A program made the translations under genes and the position numbers. The notes under the pieces were generated by a model. It was not told the origin of the DNA and searched no databases. It saw nothing but the letters and a program-made list of their open reading frames with translations. Source: Ancylobacter moscoviensis (GTDB taxonomy: Bacteria; Pseudomonadota; Alphaproteobacteria; Rhizobiales; Xanthobacteraceae). From it: a stretch of 64,000 nucleotides of DNA. This document shows positions 52,312 through 60,585 of this stretch, one piece after another; the first letter of the stretch is position 1, and each line of letters opens with the position of its first letter. The stretch lies in assembly GCF_007559435.1 (NCBI RefSeq), contig NZ_VMBP01000005.1, positions 248,001 through 312,000 on the forward strand, in the 5' to 3' direction.

Positions 52312-53769
52312 ATGGCCGGCATGTCGAAGAAGGTGTTCGCCGGCCACGCGGTGCGCAATGTCCGCGAGAGGCTGGGGCTCACGCAGATCGATTTCGCCCG
52401 CCGGCTCTCCCTTTCGCCGAGCTACATCAACCAGATCGAGAGCAACCAGCGTCCGGTGACGGCCGCGGTGCTGCTCGCCATCAGCCGCACCTTCGACCTC
52501 GACATTACACGTTTCGGCGCCGACGATCTCGACCGTATCGTTGCGGACCTGCGCGAGGCCTTGGCCGATCCGGTGTTCCGCGGGCTGGAGCCCAGCCTGC
52601 AGGACCTGAAGAACGCCACCACCCACGCCCCCGCCTTCGCCCATGCCTTCCTGCGCCTGCACGGCGCCATGCGCCGGCTGGAGGAGCGCCGCGCCGCGCT
52701 CGACGACGCGGTGGTGTCGGTGGCGCGCGAGGTGGATGGCGGCGCGCCGCAGGAGGAGACCCGCAACCTCGCGCCCTATGAGGAGGTGCGCGACCACTTC
52801 CACTACATCGACAACTATGTCGACGGCCTCGACCGGGCGGCGGAGGAGCGCAACGCCGCGCTCGACCTCTTCGCCCGCGACGACGCGGTGCCGGTTCTGG
52901 TCCAGCATCTGCGCCAGCGCCACGACATCGTCGTCGACATGGCGCCCGCCGACCGGCTCGACGCGCCCCTGCTCGCCTATGACCGCCACCGTCGCGTGGC
53001 GACGCTCGCGCGCACGCTCGACCGCGCCAGCCAGGCCTTCCGCCTCGGGACGCTGATCGCCCGCTTCGAGCAGAGCGACTCCATCGACCGGCATGTCGTC
53101 GATGCGGGCTTCCGCAGCGCGACGGCGCGCGAGGTCTGCCGGCTGTCGCTGCAGAACTACTATGCCGGTGCGCTGCTGCTGCCCTATCGCCGCTTCGCCC
53201 GGCTGGCGCGGGAGAGGCGGCACGATCTCGACCTTCTCGCCACGATGACCGGGGCGAGCCTGGAACAGGTCTGCCACCGCCTCTCGACCCTTCAGCGGCC
53301 GGGCGAGAAGGGCGTGCCCTTCTACTTCCTGAAGGTCGATCGCGCCGGCAATGTCATCAAGCGCCACAGCGCCACCCGCTTCCAGTTCGCCCGCTATGGC
53401 GGCGCCTGCCCGGTGTGGAACGTGCACGAAGCGTTCGAGCAGCCCTCGCGCACCCTCGTGCAGGTCGGCGAGATGCCGGACGGCGCGCGTTACCTGTGCC
53501 TGGCGCGCGGCACTTCCAAGCCGGCGATCCGCCACGGCCAGCGCGAGCGGCGCTTCGCGCTCGGCATCGGCTGCGAGATCTCCTATGCCGCCGAGCTCGT
53601 CTATGCGGACGGGCTGGACCTCAAATCGGCGGCGCTGGCCCCGCTCGGCGTCAACTGCCGCATCTGCCCCCGTGCCGCCTGCCCGGAGCGGGCCTTCCCG
53701 CCGCTCGACCGCGAGATCGTGCTCGACCCGGACCGCCGCGACGTCGTGCCCTTCGCGGTGCGGGAGTGA
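52312..53769 (+). CDS. pccR: Short-chain acyl-CoA regulator (ScfR/PccR family)
   Basis: A 485-residue XRE-type regulator. The helix-turn-helix covers about residues 12-60 (RERLGLTQIDFARRLSLSPS, then YINQIESNQRPVTAAVLLAI). A long middle domain follows, then a C-terminal DUF2083 domain with a conserved Cys cluster (VNCRICPRAACPERAF). The family includes PccR of Rhodobacter sphaeroides, which senses propionyl-CoA and controls the pcc/mut genes. It is divergent from pccB here, matching that role. Gene name by family and context. Confidence 0.9.
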   Translation: MAGMSKKVFAGHAVRNVRERLGLTQIDFARRLSLSPSYINQIESNQRPVTAAVLLAISRTFDLDITRFGADDLDRIVADLREALADPVFRGLEPSLQDLKNATTHAPAFAHAFLRLHGAMRRLEERRAALDDAVVSVAREVDGGAPQEETRNLAPYEEVRDHFHYIDNYVDGLDRAAEERNAALDLFARDDAVPVLVQHLRQRHDIVVDMAPADRLDAPLLAYDRHRRVATLARTLDRASQAFRLGTLIARFEQSDSIDRHVVDAGFRSATAREVCRLSLQNYYAGALLLPYRRFARLARERRHDLDLLATMTGASLEQVCHRLSTLQRPGEKGVPFYFLKVDRAGNVIKRHSATRFQFARYGGACPVWNVHEAFEQPSRTLVQVGEMPDGARYLCLARGTSKPAIRHGQRERRFALGIGCEISYAAELVYADGLDLKSAALAPLGVNCRICPRAACPERAFPPLDREIVLDPDRRDVVPFAVRE

Positions 53770-53778
53770 GGCGGCCGC

Positions 53779-54174
53779 TCACGCCGCCCCGTTGGCGCCG
53801 GTCTTTGCCTTCGGGGGCTTTCCGTCGGCTTTCTCCTTTCGCGGTTCGGCGATCCACACATAGCCCTCGCCATATTGCGTGGCGATGAAGCGCGGGCGGC
53901 GGGCATCGTCGCCCAGCTTGCCGCGCAGGCGGTTGATGAGGAAGTCGATGCTGCGCTCGGCGGCGTCCGAGCCGACGCCCGAAATGGCGTCCAGCAGTTG
54001 GTTGCGCGTCATGATCCGGTGCGCGTTGCGGATCAGTGCCGCCAGCACGGCGCGCTCCGAGCGCGTGAAGCGCACCCTTCGCCCGCGCGGGCGCGCCGCC
54101 CAGAGCAATTCCGCGTCGAAGATCATCTCGGCAAAGCACAGTCTGGCCGCCGGCTCGGTGCCTCTCCCGTTCAT
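53779..54174 (-). CDS. Stand-alone OmpR/PhoB-type winged-helix protein
   Basis: A 131-residue protein consisting of a Trans_reg_C winged-helix domain (about residues 25-105) with RFTRSERAVLAALIRNAHRI, MTRNQLLDAISGVG, RSIDFLINRLRGKLGDD and TQYGEGYVW. There is no receiver domain, so phosphorylation by a kinase is not expected. The C-terminus is Lys/Pro-rich (EKADGKPPKAKTG). A frame open to 54237 offers further starts. It lies between the convergent pccR end and the divergent DUF1194 gene. Its target is unknown. Confidence 0.8.
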   Translation of the reverse strand: MNGRGTEPAARLCFAEMIFDAELLWAARPRGRRVRFTRSERAVLAALIRNAHRIMTRNQLLDAISGVGSDAAERSIDFLINRLRGKLGDDARRPRFIATQYGEGYVWIAEPRKEKADGKPPKAKTGANGAA

Positions 54175-54223
54175 GCGCGTCCATCTCCCCCGCACCTTAC
54201 CGGCGGTCGCGACGCGCGAAGGA

Positions 54224-54239
54224 TCGTGCACGTTCACGA
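54224..54239. promoter_or_regulatory. Inverted repeat upstream of the winged-helix and DUF1194 genes
   Basis: TCGTG and CACGA, 6 bp apart, form a short inverted pair in the 153-bp divergent gap. It is a weak candidate for the target of the adjacent winged-helix protein. Confidence 0.35.
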
Positions 54240-54327
54240 CGCCTCAGATCAAATAATGTCGCAACAATTCCACCGGACCCTTGGGGCTCTTCGAGCAGAT
54301 CGTCTTAAGACGACACAGGAAATGCTC

Positions 54328-55263
54328 ATGCACAATGCATCGCGCCCTACGCCTGAAGTGATAGTGTACTTTTGCGCCACGCTTCTTGCGCTGTCCGCTG
54401 GCGTGTGGGGCGGCGAGGCACGCGAGGTTCCGGAGGAGAGCGCCGCCCTCGACGCCACCCAAGCCGGCGACATGCCGGTCGATCTGGAACTGGTGATCGC
54501 CAGCGACGTGTCGACCTCGATGGACATCGAGGAGAAACGCCTCCAGCGCGACGGCTTCGTCGCCGCCTTTCGCAGCGCCGAGGTGCAGCGCGCCATCGCG
54601 CGCGGCGCGCGCCGGCGCATCGCCGTCGTTTATGTGGAATGGGGGAGCGCCGACCGGCAGCGCGTGGTGGTGCCGTGGACGCTCATCGACAGCCCGGCCT
54701 CGGCCTTCGCCTTCGCGGAACGGCTGGCCGGGACCTTTCCCGGCCGGCTCACCTACGGAACGGCGCTCGGCAACGCGCTCGCCTTCGGTGCCCGGCTGTT
54801 CGAGCGCAATTCCTACGAGGGCGAGCGATGGGTGATCGACGTGTCCGGCGACGGCATGAGCAATCGCGGCGAGCCGCTCGAGGTGGTGCGGCGGGAGGTG
54901 CTGGCGCGCGGCATCGTCATCAACGGCCTGCCCATCGTCTATCGCGACGCGGCCGAGACGGTGCCCTTCGGCAGCGTCGGCGTGGACGAGGCGGCCACGC
55001 TGAGCCTCGTGTCGAATGACGAGCTCGTCGCCTATTTCGAGACGCAGGTCATCGGCGGTCCCGGCGCCTTCGTCGTGCCGGTGAAGTCCCGCGCGCACTA
55101 CGCGCAGGCGATTCGCGACAAGCTGGTGCGCGAGATCGCGGGGATGCCGGCGCCGGCGCGGCAGGCGCGCGGCACCGGCGAGGCGTCCGCCGTCGAAACG
55201 GCGCCGAACGCTCAGATATCGAGCGTGTTGTCGCGCTCCCACTGGGTGAGGTGGCGCGAATAG
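54328..55263 (+). CDS. DUF1194 vWA-like exported protein
   Basis: A 311-residue protein with an N-terminal hydrophobic segment (VIVYFCATLLALSAGVW, about 11-27). The DUF1194 domain has a MIDAS-like metal site: DVSTS (60-64), a Thr in RLTYGTALG, and the Asp in VIDVSGDGMSN. Later stretches RGIVINGLPIVYR and VIGGPGAFVVPV are family-typical. Its role is unknown; vWA domains mediate metal-dependent protein binding, likely in the periplasm. ATG 54328 has AGGAAA upstream; ATG 54322 is an alternative. The 3' end overlaps the convergent glnT gene by 52 bp. Confidence 0.82.
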   Translation: MHNASRPTPEVIVYFCATLLALSAGVWGGEAREVPEESAALDATQAGDMPVDLELVIASDVSTSMDIEEKRLQRDGFVAAFRSAEVQRAIARGARRRIAVVYVEWGSADRQRVVVPWTLIDSPASAFAFAERLAGTFPGRLTYGTALGNALAFGARLFERNSYEGERWVIDVSGDGMSNRGEPLEVVRREVLARGIVINGLPIVYRDAAETVPFGSVGVDEAATLSLVSNDELVAYFETQVIGGPGAFVVPVKSRAHYAQAIRDKLVREIAGMPAPARQARGTGEASAVETAPNAQISSVLSRSHWVRWRE

Positions 55264-56528
55264 GCGTCCCACTCCTCGGTCTTCAGCTTGGTATAGCCGT
55301 TGATCAACGGCGCGCCGAGGGCGTTGCGCAGCACCGAGGACTTCTCCAGCGCGCGGATGGCGTCGAGCAGGTTGAGCGGCAGCTTCTTGGCGCCGCGCAC
55401 CTTGTGCCCGTCCGTGTACATGTTGATGTCGAGCCGCTTGCCCGGATCGCGCTGGTTCTGGATGCCGTCCAGGCCGGCGGCGAGCACGGCGGCGGGGGCG
55501 AGATAGGGGTTGGCGGCGCCGTCCGGCAGGCGCAGCTCCAGCCGGCCCGCATCGGGGATGCGGATCATGTGGGTGCGGTTGTTGCCGGTATAGGTGACGG
55601 TGTTCGGCGCCCAGGTGGCGCCGGAGACGGTGCGCGGCGCGTTGATGCGCTTGTAGGAGTTCACCGTCGGGTTGGTGAAGGCGCAGATGGCGTCGGCCGA
55701 GTGGATGAGGCCGCCGATGAAGTTGTAGCCGAGATCGGAGAGGCCGAGTTCGCCCGCCTCGTCCTCGAACAGGTTGGTGTCGCCGGCCCACAGCGAGGTG
55801 TGCATGTGGCAGCCCGAGCCGGTCAGGTCGATGAAGGGCTTGGGCATGAAGGTGGCGCGCAGGCCGTGCTTCTCCGCGATGGCGCGGGCCATGTACTTGA
55901 AGAAGACGTGGCGGTCGGCCGTCACCAGCGCGTCGTCGAAGTCCCAGTTCATCTCGAACTGGCCGTTGGCGTCCTCATGGTCGTTCTGGTACGGCCCCCA
56001 GCCCAGCGCCAGCATGCAGTCGCACAGCTCCTTGATCACCTCGTAGCGGCGCATCAGGGCGGACTGGTCGTAGCAGGGCTTGGTGGCGTTGTCGGCGGCG
56101 TCGGAGATCTTCGTGCCGTCGGCGTTGGTCAGGAAGAACTCGCACTCGACGCCGGTCTTCATCTGGTAGCCGACCGAGTCGGCGCCCAGCATGGTGGTCT
56201 TCAGCACGTTGCGCGGCGCCTGGGCGACCAGCTCGTCGTTCATCACGAGGTCGGAGGCGAGCCAGCCCACTTCCGGCTTCCAGGGAAGCTGGATCAGGCT
56301 CTGCGGATCGGGCACGGCGAACAGGTCCGCGTCGGCCGGGCTCATGTCGAGCCAGGTGGCGAAGCCGGCGAAGCCCGCGCCGGACTTCTGCATGCCGCCG
56401 ATGGCGGTCGCCGGGACCAGCTTGGCCCGCAGCGCGCCGAACAGGTCGACATAGGAGATCAGGAAGTACTTGATGCCGAGTTCCTTGGCGGCGTGCTTCA
56501 GGTCGGCAGTGGCGAGTTCAGTGGCCAT
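55212..56528 (-). CDS. glnT: Type III glutamine synthetase GlnT / gamma-glutamylmethylamide synthetase-like
   Basis: A 438-residue glutamine-synthetase-family ligase. Motifs are KTGVECEFFLT, NDHEDANGQFEMNWDF, TGSGCHMHTSLWAG and the ATP/glutamate site RLPDGAANPYLAPAAVLAAG. It belongs to the GlnT group, which shares ancestry with GmaS, the enzyme joining glutamate to methylamine. Sequence alone cannot separate the two. Neighbouring glxBCD genes encode an N-methylglutamate-synthase or glutamate-synthase-like set, and folD/purU nearby suggest C1 metabolism, which makes a methylated amine substrate plausible. A hairpin separates it from glxD. Confidence 0.88.
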   Translation of the reverse strand: MATELATADLKHAAKELGIKYFLISYVDLFGALRAKLVPATAIGGMQKSGAGFAGFATWLDMSPADADLFAVPDPQSLIQLPWKPEVGWLASDLVMNDELVAQAPRNVLKTTMLGADSVGYQMKTGVECEFFLTNADGTKISDAADNATKPCYDQSALMRRYEVIKELCDCMLALGWGPYQNDHEDANGQFEMNWDFDDALVTADRHVFFKYMARAIAEKHGLRATFMPKPFIDLTGSGCHMHTSLWAGDTNLFEDEAGELGLSDLGYNFIGGLIHSADAICAFTNPTVNSYKRINAPRTVSGATWAPNTVTYTGNNRTHMIRIPDAGRLELRLPDGAANPYLAPAAVLAAGLDGIQNQRDPGKRLDINMYTDGHKVRGAKKLPLNLLDAIRALEKSSVLRNALGAPLINGYTKLKTEEWDAYSRHLTQWERDNTLDI

Positions 56529-56637
56529 GGTTCATTCCGGTTTCGTGCTGTTCCCCGGCCCGTTCGGGCTCGTAGCTTCGACAGGGTTCGCGTCGCGCTC
56601 AGCGCGCAGGGCGGCATATTCTCGGCGTGGACGTGCA

Positions 56638-56661
56638 AACCCCGCGCCGAGGCGCGGGGTT
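56638..56661 (-). terminator. Hairpin between glxD and glnT
   Basis: An 11-bp inverted repeat (AACCCCGCGCC / GGCGCGGGGTT) with a tight loop lies 9 bp after the glxD stop on the minus strand and 110 bp before glnT, followed by only a short T stretch. It could partly end transcription or mark the end of glxBCD mRNA. Confidence 0.6.
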
Positions 56662-56669
56662 CAAGGGTT

Positions 56670-58007
56670 TCAGAAACTGCCGGTGCTGCCCGGGATCCAG
56701 CTGGTGCCGGCCAGCGGCACGTTGGCCATGGCGGCGGCCTCGATGGTCAGCGCCACCAGGTCCTCCGGCTCCAGGTTGTGGACGTGGCTCTTGCCGCAGG
56801 CGCGCGCGATGGTCTGGCACTCCAGCGTCAGCACGGCGAGGTAGTTGGCGAGGCGGCGGCCGGCGGCGATCGGGTCGAGCCGGGTCATCAGCGCCGGGTC
56901 CTGCGTGGTGATGCCCGCGGGGTCGCGGCCCTCGTGCCAGTCGTCATAGGCGCCGGCGGTGGTGCCCAGCGCCTCGTAGTCGGCTTCCCAGCGTGGGTCG
57001 TTGTCGCCGAGCGCGACGAGCGCCGCCGTGCCGATGGCCACCGCGTCGGCGCCGAGCGCCAGCGCCTTGGCCACGTCCGCGCCGTTGCGGATGCCGCCGG
57101 AGACGATGAGCTGCACCTTGCGGTGCATGCCGAGGTCCTGCAGTGCCTTCACCGCCTGGCGGACCGCCGCCAGCGTCGGGATGCCGACATGCTCGATGAA
57201 GATCTCCTGCGTCGCCGCCGTGCCGCCCTGCATGCCGTCGACGACCACCACGTCCGCGCCGGACTTCACGGCCAGCGCCGTGTCGTAATAGGGGCGGGCG
57301 GCGCCGACCTTCACATAGATCGGCTTCTCCCAGTCGGTGATCTCGCGCAGTTCCTCGATCTTGATCTCGAGATCGTCCGGCCCGGTCCAGTCCGGGTGGC
57401 GGCAGGCCGAGCGCTGGTCGATGCCCACCGGCAGGGTGCGCATCTTGGCCACGCGCTCGGTGATCTTCTGGCCGAGCAGCATGCCGCCGCCGCCGGGCTT
57501 GGCGCCCTGGCCGACCACCACCTCGATGGCGTCGGCGCGCTTGAGGTCGTCCGGGTTCATGCCGTAGCGCGAGGGCAGGTACTGGTAGACGAGCTGGGTG
57601 GAGTGCCCGCGCTCCTCATTGGTCATGCCGCCGTCGCCGGTGGTGGTGGAGGTGCCCATGGCCGAGGCGCCGCGCCCAAGCGCTTCCTTGGCGTTGGCCG
57701 AGAGCGAGCCGAAGCTCATGCCGGCGATGGTGATCGGGATCTTCAGCTCGATCGGCTTCTTGGCGAAGCGCGTGCCGAGCACGACTTCCGTCGAGCACTT
57801 CTCGCGGTAGCCTTCCAGCGGGTAGCGCGACATCGAGGCGCCGAGGAACAGCAGGTCGTCGAAATGCGGGACCTTGCGCTTCGCGCCGCCGCCGCGGATG
57901 TCGTAGATGCCGGTCGCCGCCGCGCGGCGGATCTCCGAGAGCGTGTAGGCGTCGAAGGTGGAGGAGGCGCGGGGAGTGGTGCGCGGCGTGTTGCTGTGGT
58001 CGGTCAT
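56670..58007 (-). CDS. glxD: FMN-binding glutamate synthase-family protein GlxD
   Basis: A 445-residue protein with the glutamate synthase central/FMN TIM barrel. Motifs are GMSFGSLSANAKEALGRGAS, GEGAMTN-like GDGGMTNEERGHST, MPGGGM-like GGGGMLLGQKITERVA, and GMQGGTAATQEIFIEHVGIP near the FMN phosphate. It corresponds to MgsC or GlxD, the subunit forming glutamate or N-methylglutamate on FMN. It follows glxC by 11 bp. Confidence 0.92.
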   Translation of the reverse strand: MTDHSNTPRTTPRASSTFDAYTLSEIRRAAATGIYDIRGGGAKRKVPHFDDLLFLGASMSRYPLEGYREKCSTEVVLGTRFAKKPIELKIPITIAGMSFGSLSANAKEALGRGASAMGTSTTTGDGGMTNEERGHSTQLVYQYLPSRYGMNPDDLKRADAIEVVVGQGAKPGGGGMLLGQKITERVAKMRTLPVGIDQRSACRHPDWTGPDDLEIKIEELREITDWEKPIYVKVGAARPYYDTALAVKSGADVVVVDGMQGGTAATQEIFIEHVGIPTLAAVRQAVKALQDLGMHRKVQLIVSGGIRNGADVAKALALGADAVAIGTAALVALGDNDPRWEADYEALGTTAGAYDDWHEGRDPAGITTQDPALMTRLDPIAAGRRLANYLAVLTLECQTIARACGKSHVHNLEPEDLVALTIEAAAMANVPLAGTSWIPGSTGSF

Positions 58008-58018
58008 CGCCGTCGCCC

Positions 58019-58744
58019 TCAGTAGCTCGACACGTTGTCGACGTGGAAATGGTAGAGCGTGCGCGCCGAGCCGTAGCGGCGGAACTCGGAGATATCGACC
58101 TCGCCAAGGATGCCGGCGGCCTCGAGCTTGGCGGCGAGCAGCGCCTTGTGCTCCTCGCGCATCTCCTTCTCGATGCAGTCGGCCCCGAGGCCGGCCACCG
58201 AGCCGCGCACGAACAGCTTGGCCTCGTAGAGGCTGTCGCCGAGCGCCTCGCCCGCGTCGCCCAGCACGGTGAGGGTGCCGGCCTGCGCCATGAAGGCGCT
58301 CATATGGCCGACCGAGCCCTTCACCACGATGTCGATGCCCTTCATCGAGATGCCGCAGCGCGCCGAGGCGTTGCCGTCGACGACGAGCAGGCCGCCATGG
58401 GCGGTGGCGCCGGCCGACTGGCTGGCGTCGCCCTTCACATGCACGAAGCCGCTCATCATGTTCTCGGCGACGCCGACGCCGGCATTGCCGTTGATGATCA
58501 CGCGCGCCTGCTTGTTCATGCCGGCGCAGTAGTAGCCGACCGGCCCGTCGATCTCGACCGTGACCGGAGCGTCGAGCCCGGCGGCGACGGCGTGGCGGCC
58601 GGCGGGGTTGAACACCTTCCAGTGCGTCTCGTTGGTGTCGGCGGCGAGCTTGTGCAGCGCCGCGTTCAGCTCGCGCAGCGGGGCCTGCGCGAGGTCGAAG
58701 AAGGTTTCGCCGTCCGAGACGGCAGGCTTCAGCTTGAGGTTCAT
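58019..58744 (-). CDS. glxC: GXGXG-domain protein GlxC
   Basis: A 241-residue protein with the repeated right-handed helix seen at the C-terminus of glutamate synthase. The repeats are visible as GYYCAGMNKQARVIINGNAG, VHVKGDASQSAGATAHGGLL and VVKGSVGHMSAFMAQAGTLT. It is a structural subunit between the amidotransferase and FMN subunits. It overlaps glxB by 4 bp. Confidence 0.92.
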   Translation of the reverse strand: MNLKLKPAVSDGETFFDLAQAPLRELNAALHKLAADTNETHWKVFNPAGRHAVAAGLDAPVTVEIDGPVGYYCAGMNKQARVIINGNAGVGVAENMMSGFVHVKGDASQSAGATAHGGLLVVDGNASARCGISMKGIDIVVKGSVGHMSAFMAQAGTLTVLGDAGEALGDSLYEAKLFVRGSVAGLGADCIEKEMREEHKALLAAKLEAAGILGEVDISEFRRYGSARTLYHFHVDNVSSY

Positions 58745-59622
58745 GCTGCGCGATCCCAGAAATAGACCTTGGCCGGCTCCGGCTCGAAGACCCGCGCCGT
58801 CTCGATGCCCGGCAGGCCGGCGAGCGCGCGGTATTCGGAGGCGAAGGCGACGTAGCTGTCCGTCTCGGCCATGACGGCCGGCTTGCAGGCGATCGGGTCG
58901 CGCAGCACGCCGAAGCCGGTCTCGGTGCCGACGACGAAGGTGTAGAAGCCGTCGAGGTCGTCGAGCGAATGCTCCAGTGCCTCGCCCAGCGTGTCGCCGC
59001 CGCGCATGCGGTAGGTGAGGTAGGCGGCCGCGACCTCGCTGTCGTTCTCGGTGTTCACGCTCAGCCCCTCGCGGGCGAGCAGCCGGCGCACGCCGGCATG
59101 GTTGGACAGCGAGCCGTTATGCACCAGGCACTGGTCCGGACCGGTGGAGAAGGGATGCGCGCCGTCCGTGGTCACGGCGCTCTCGGTCGCCATGCGGGTG
59201 TGGCCGATGGCGTGGGTGCCGCTCATGGTCTCCAGCTTGAAGCGCTTGGCGACGTCGGCCGGCAGCCCGACCTCCTTGTAGAGCTCCATGCGGTTGCCCG
59301 CGCCCACCACCCGCACCTCGGGCGCGATGCGCGCCAGCGCCGCCCGCACGGCGGCTTCCTCGGCCGCCGGCACGCTCAGTACCGCATGGGTATCGCGCGG
59401 GGTGACGAGATGGCCGATCTGCCCGCCGAGCGCGGCGAAGTCCGTGCCGGCCGGGCCGCGCAGGGTCAGCTTCACGAAGCCGGGCGTGCCCGCGCCATAG
59501 ACCGCGAAGCCGGCGGAATCCGGCCCCCGGTCGCACATGATATCGAGCATCTCCGACAGCAGGGCCCCGAGTTCGGGCTCCAGCTTCGGCTCCTTCAGGA
59601 AAAGGCCGACAATGCCGCACAT
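58741..59622 (-). CDS. glxB: Class II glutamine amidotransferase GlxB
   Basis: A 293-residue Ntn-hydrolase amidotransferase. Met1 is followed by the nucleophile Cys2 (MCGIVGLFLKE), exposed after Met removal. Motifs HTRMATESAVTTDGAHPF, HNGSLSNHAGVRR and NTENDSEVAAAYL are typical. It supplies ammonia from glutamine to the GlxC/GlxD part. It is the first gene of the glxBCD-glnT operon; AT-rich DNA with a possible regulator site lies between it and the XRE gene. Confidence 0.93.
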   Translation of the reverse strand: MCGIVGLFLKEPKLEPELGALLSEMLDIMCDRGPDSAGFAVYGAGTPGFVKLTLRGPAGTDFAALGGQIGHLVTPRDTHAVLSVPAAEEAAVRAALARIAPEVRVVGAGNRMELYKEVGLPADVAKRFKLETMSGTHAIGHTRMATESAVTTDGAHPFSTGPDQCLVHNGSLSNHAGVRRLLAREGLSVNTENDSEVAAAYLTYRMRGGDTLGEALEHSLDDLDGFYTFVVGTETGFGVLRDPIACKPAVMAETDSYVAFASEYRALAGLPGIETARVFEPEPAKVYFWDRAA

Positions 59623-59710
59623 GGCGGAACTCCTGGCAGGGAAGGGTGTGGAAGGACGTGCCCAACCTTTTAGGAGCCGCCAACGCGGGCGTCAATCAGT
59701 CGAGAATAAT

Positions 59711-59731
59711 ATTTTCTTCTGAGGAAAAAAT
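59711..59731. promoter_or_regulatory. AT-rich imperfect palindrome before glxB
   Basis: ATTTTCTTCTGAGGAAAAAA plus one T forms an imperfect inverted repeat (ATTTT...AAAAT) 89 bp upstream of glxB. It is the only strongly AT-rich spot between the XRE-cupin gene and glxB and may be the regulator site and promoter. Confidence 0.45.
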
Positions 59732-59752
59732 GGAGCGGGGAAAAGGGGCGTC

Positions 59753-60415
59753 CTACCGCTCCGGCTCGCGTGGGTAGATGATGATCGACAGATAGGTCAT
59801 CGGCCGAACCACCAGCTCTTCCGGCCCGTGCGTGGCGGCGGAATCGAACAGCAGCGAATCCCCGGGCCTCAGGTGGTAGGCCCGGTCGCCGTGGCGGTAG
59901 ACCACCTCGCCGGTCAGCATGTGGATGAACTCCACCCCGGCATGGCGGAAGCCGGTATAGGGCACCGCCTCCTCGCTCAGCGTGATGAGATAGGGCTCGA
60001 CCGCCACTTCCCCGCCCAGCGCGTGGCCGAGCAGTTCGTACTGGTGGCCGACCTTGGTGCCGCGCCGCTCGATGTGCACGCCCTGTCCGGCCGGCACGAA
60101 GGAACAGTCGCGTTTCTCCTCGAAGCTGGAGAACAGCGTGGAGATCGGCACGTTCAGCACGGTGGCGATGGATTGCAGCGTCGCCAGCGAGGGCGAGATC
60201 AGCCCGTTCTCGATCTTCGACAGCATCCCCACTGAGATTCCCGCCGCGCTGGCGACGTCGGAGACGGTGAGGTCGAGGTCGCGGCGCAGCGAGCGCACCT
60301 GCAGGCCCAGCGCCTGTTCCAGCGTGCGCTCATTGGCGAGCGGCGCGCCCGAGCCGGTGCTCAGATCCTCCGCGGCCTCGGCGCGCGCGGCCGGCTTGCG
60401 TGACGTGTCGGTCAA
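59753..60415 (-). CDS. XRE-cupin transcriptional regulator of the glx cluster
   Basis: A 220-residue regulator with an XRE helix-turn-helix (VRSLRRDLDLTVSDVASAAG, then ISVGMLSKIENGLISPSLAT) and a C-terminal cupin sensor domain (GFRHAGVEFIHMLTGEVVYR, HGDRAYHLRPGDSLLFDSAA). A TTG at 60415 with GGAGAG 9 bp upstream is the best start. The frame is open to ATG 60529, but that would leave only 56 bp to the divergent sthA. It is encoded just upstream of glxB on the same strand and probably senses an amine or amino acid to control the cluster. Confidence 0.85.
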   Translation of the reverse strand: MTDTSRKPAARAEAAEDLSTGSGAPLANERTLEQALGLQVRSLRRDLDLTVSDVASAAGISVGMLSKIENGLISPSLATLQSIATVLNVPISTLFSSFEEKRDCSFVPAGQGVHIERRGTKVGHQYELLGHALGGEVAVEPYLITLSEEAVPYTGFRHAGVEFIHMLTGEVVYRHGDRAYHLRPGDSLLFDSAATHGPEELVVRPMTYLSIIIYPREPER

Positions 60416-60585
60416 TTCGGCGTCTCTCCGTGTCGCGGACAATGGGAGCCTTTCCGCCGGCAAAAGCCAAGCCTGCCAGTGACAAAAGCCGGGCGCCGCG
60501 TGCCGCCCGCCGTCATCGAAGCTTGGCATTCATCGTGCATCGATGACGGTAATCCCTGCTGCCCGCAAATGGTTTGGCGTCTTCC

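Noticed and set aside
60416-60529. ATG 60529 as start of the XRE-cupin gene
   Set aside because: It would add a stretch of low similarity and leave 56 bp to the divergent sthA. TTG 60415 has a ribosome binding site. Not fully excluded.
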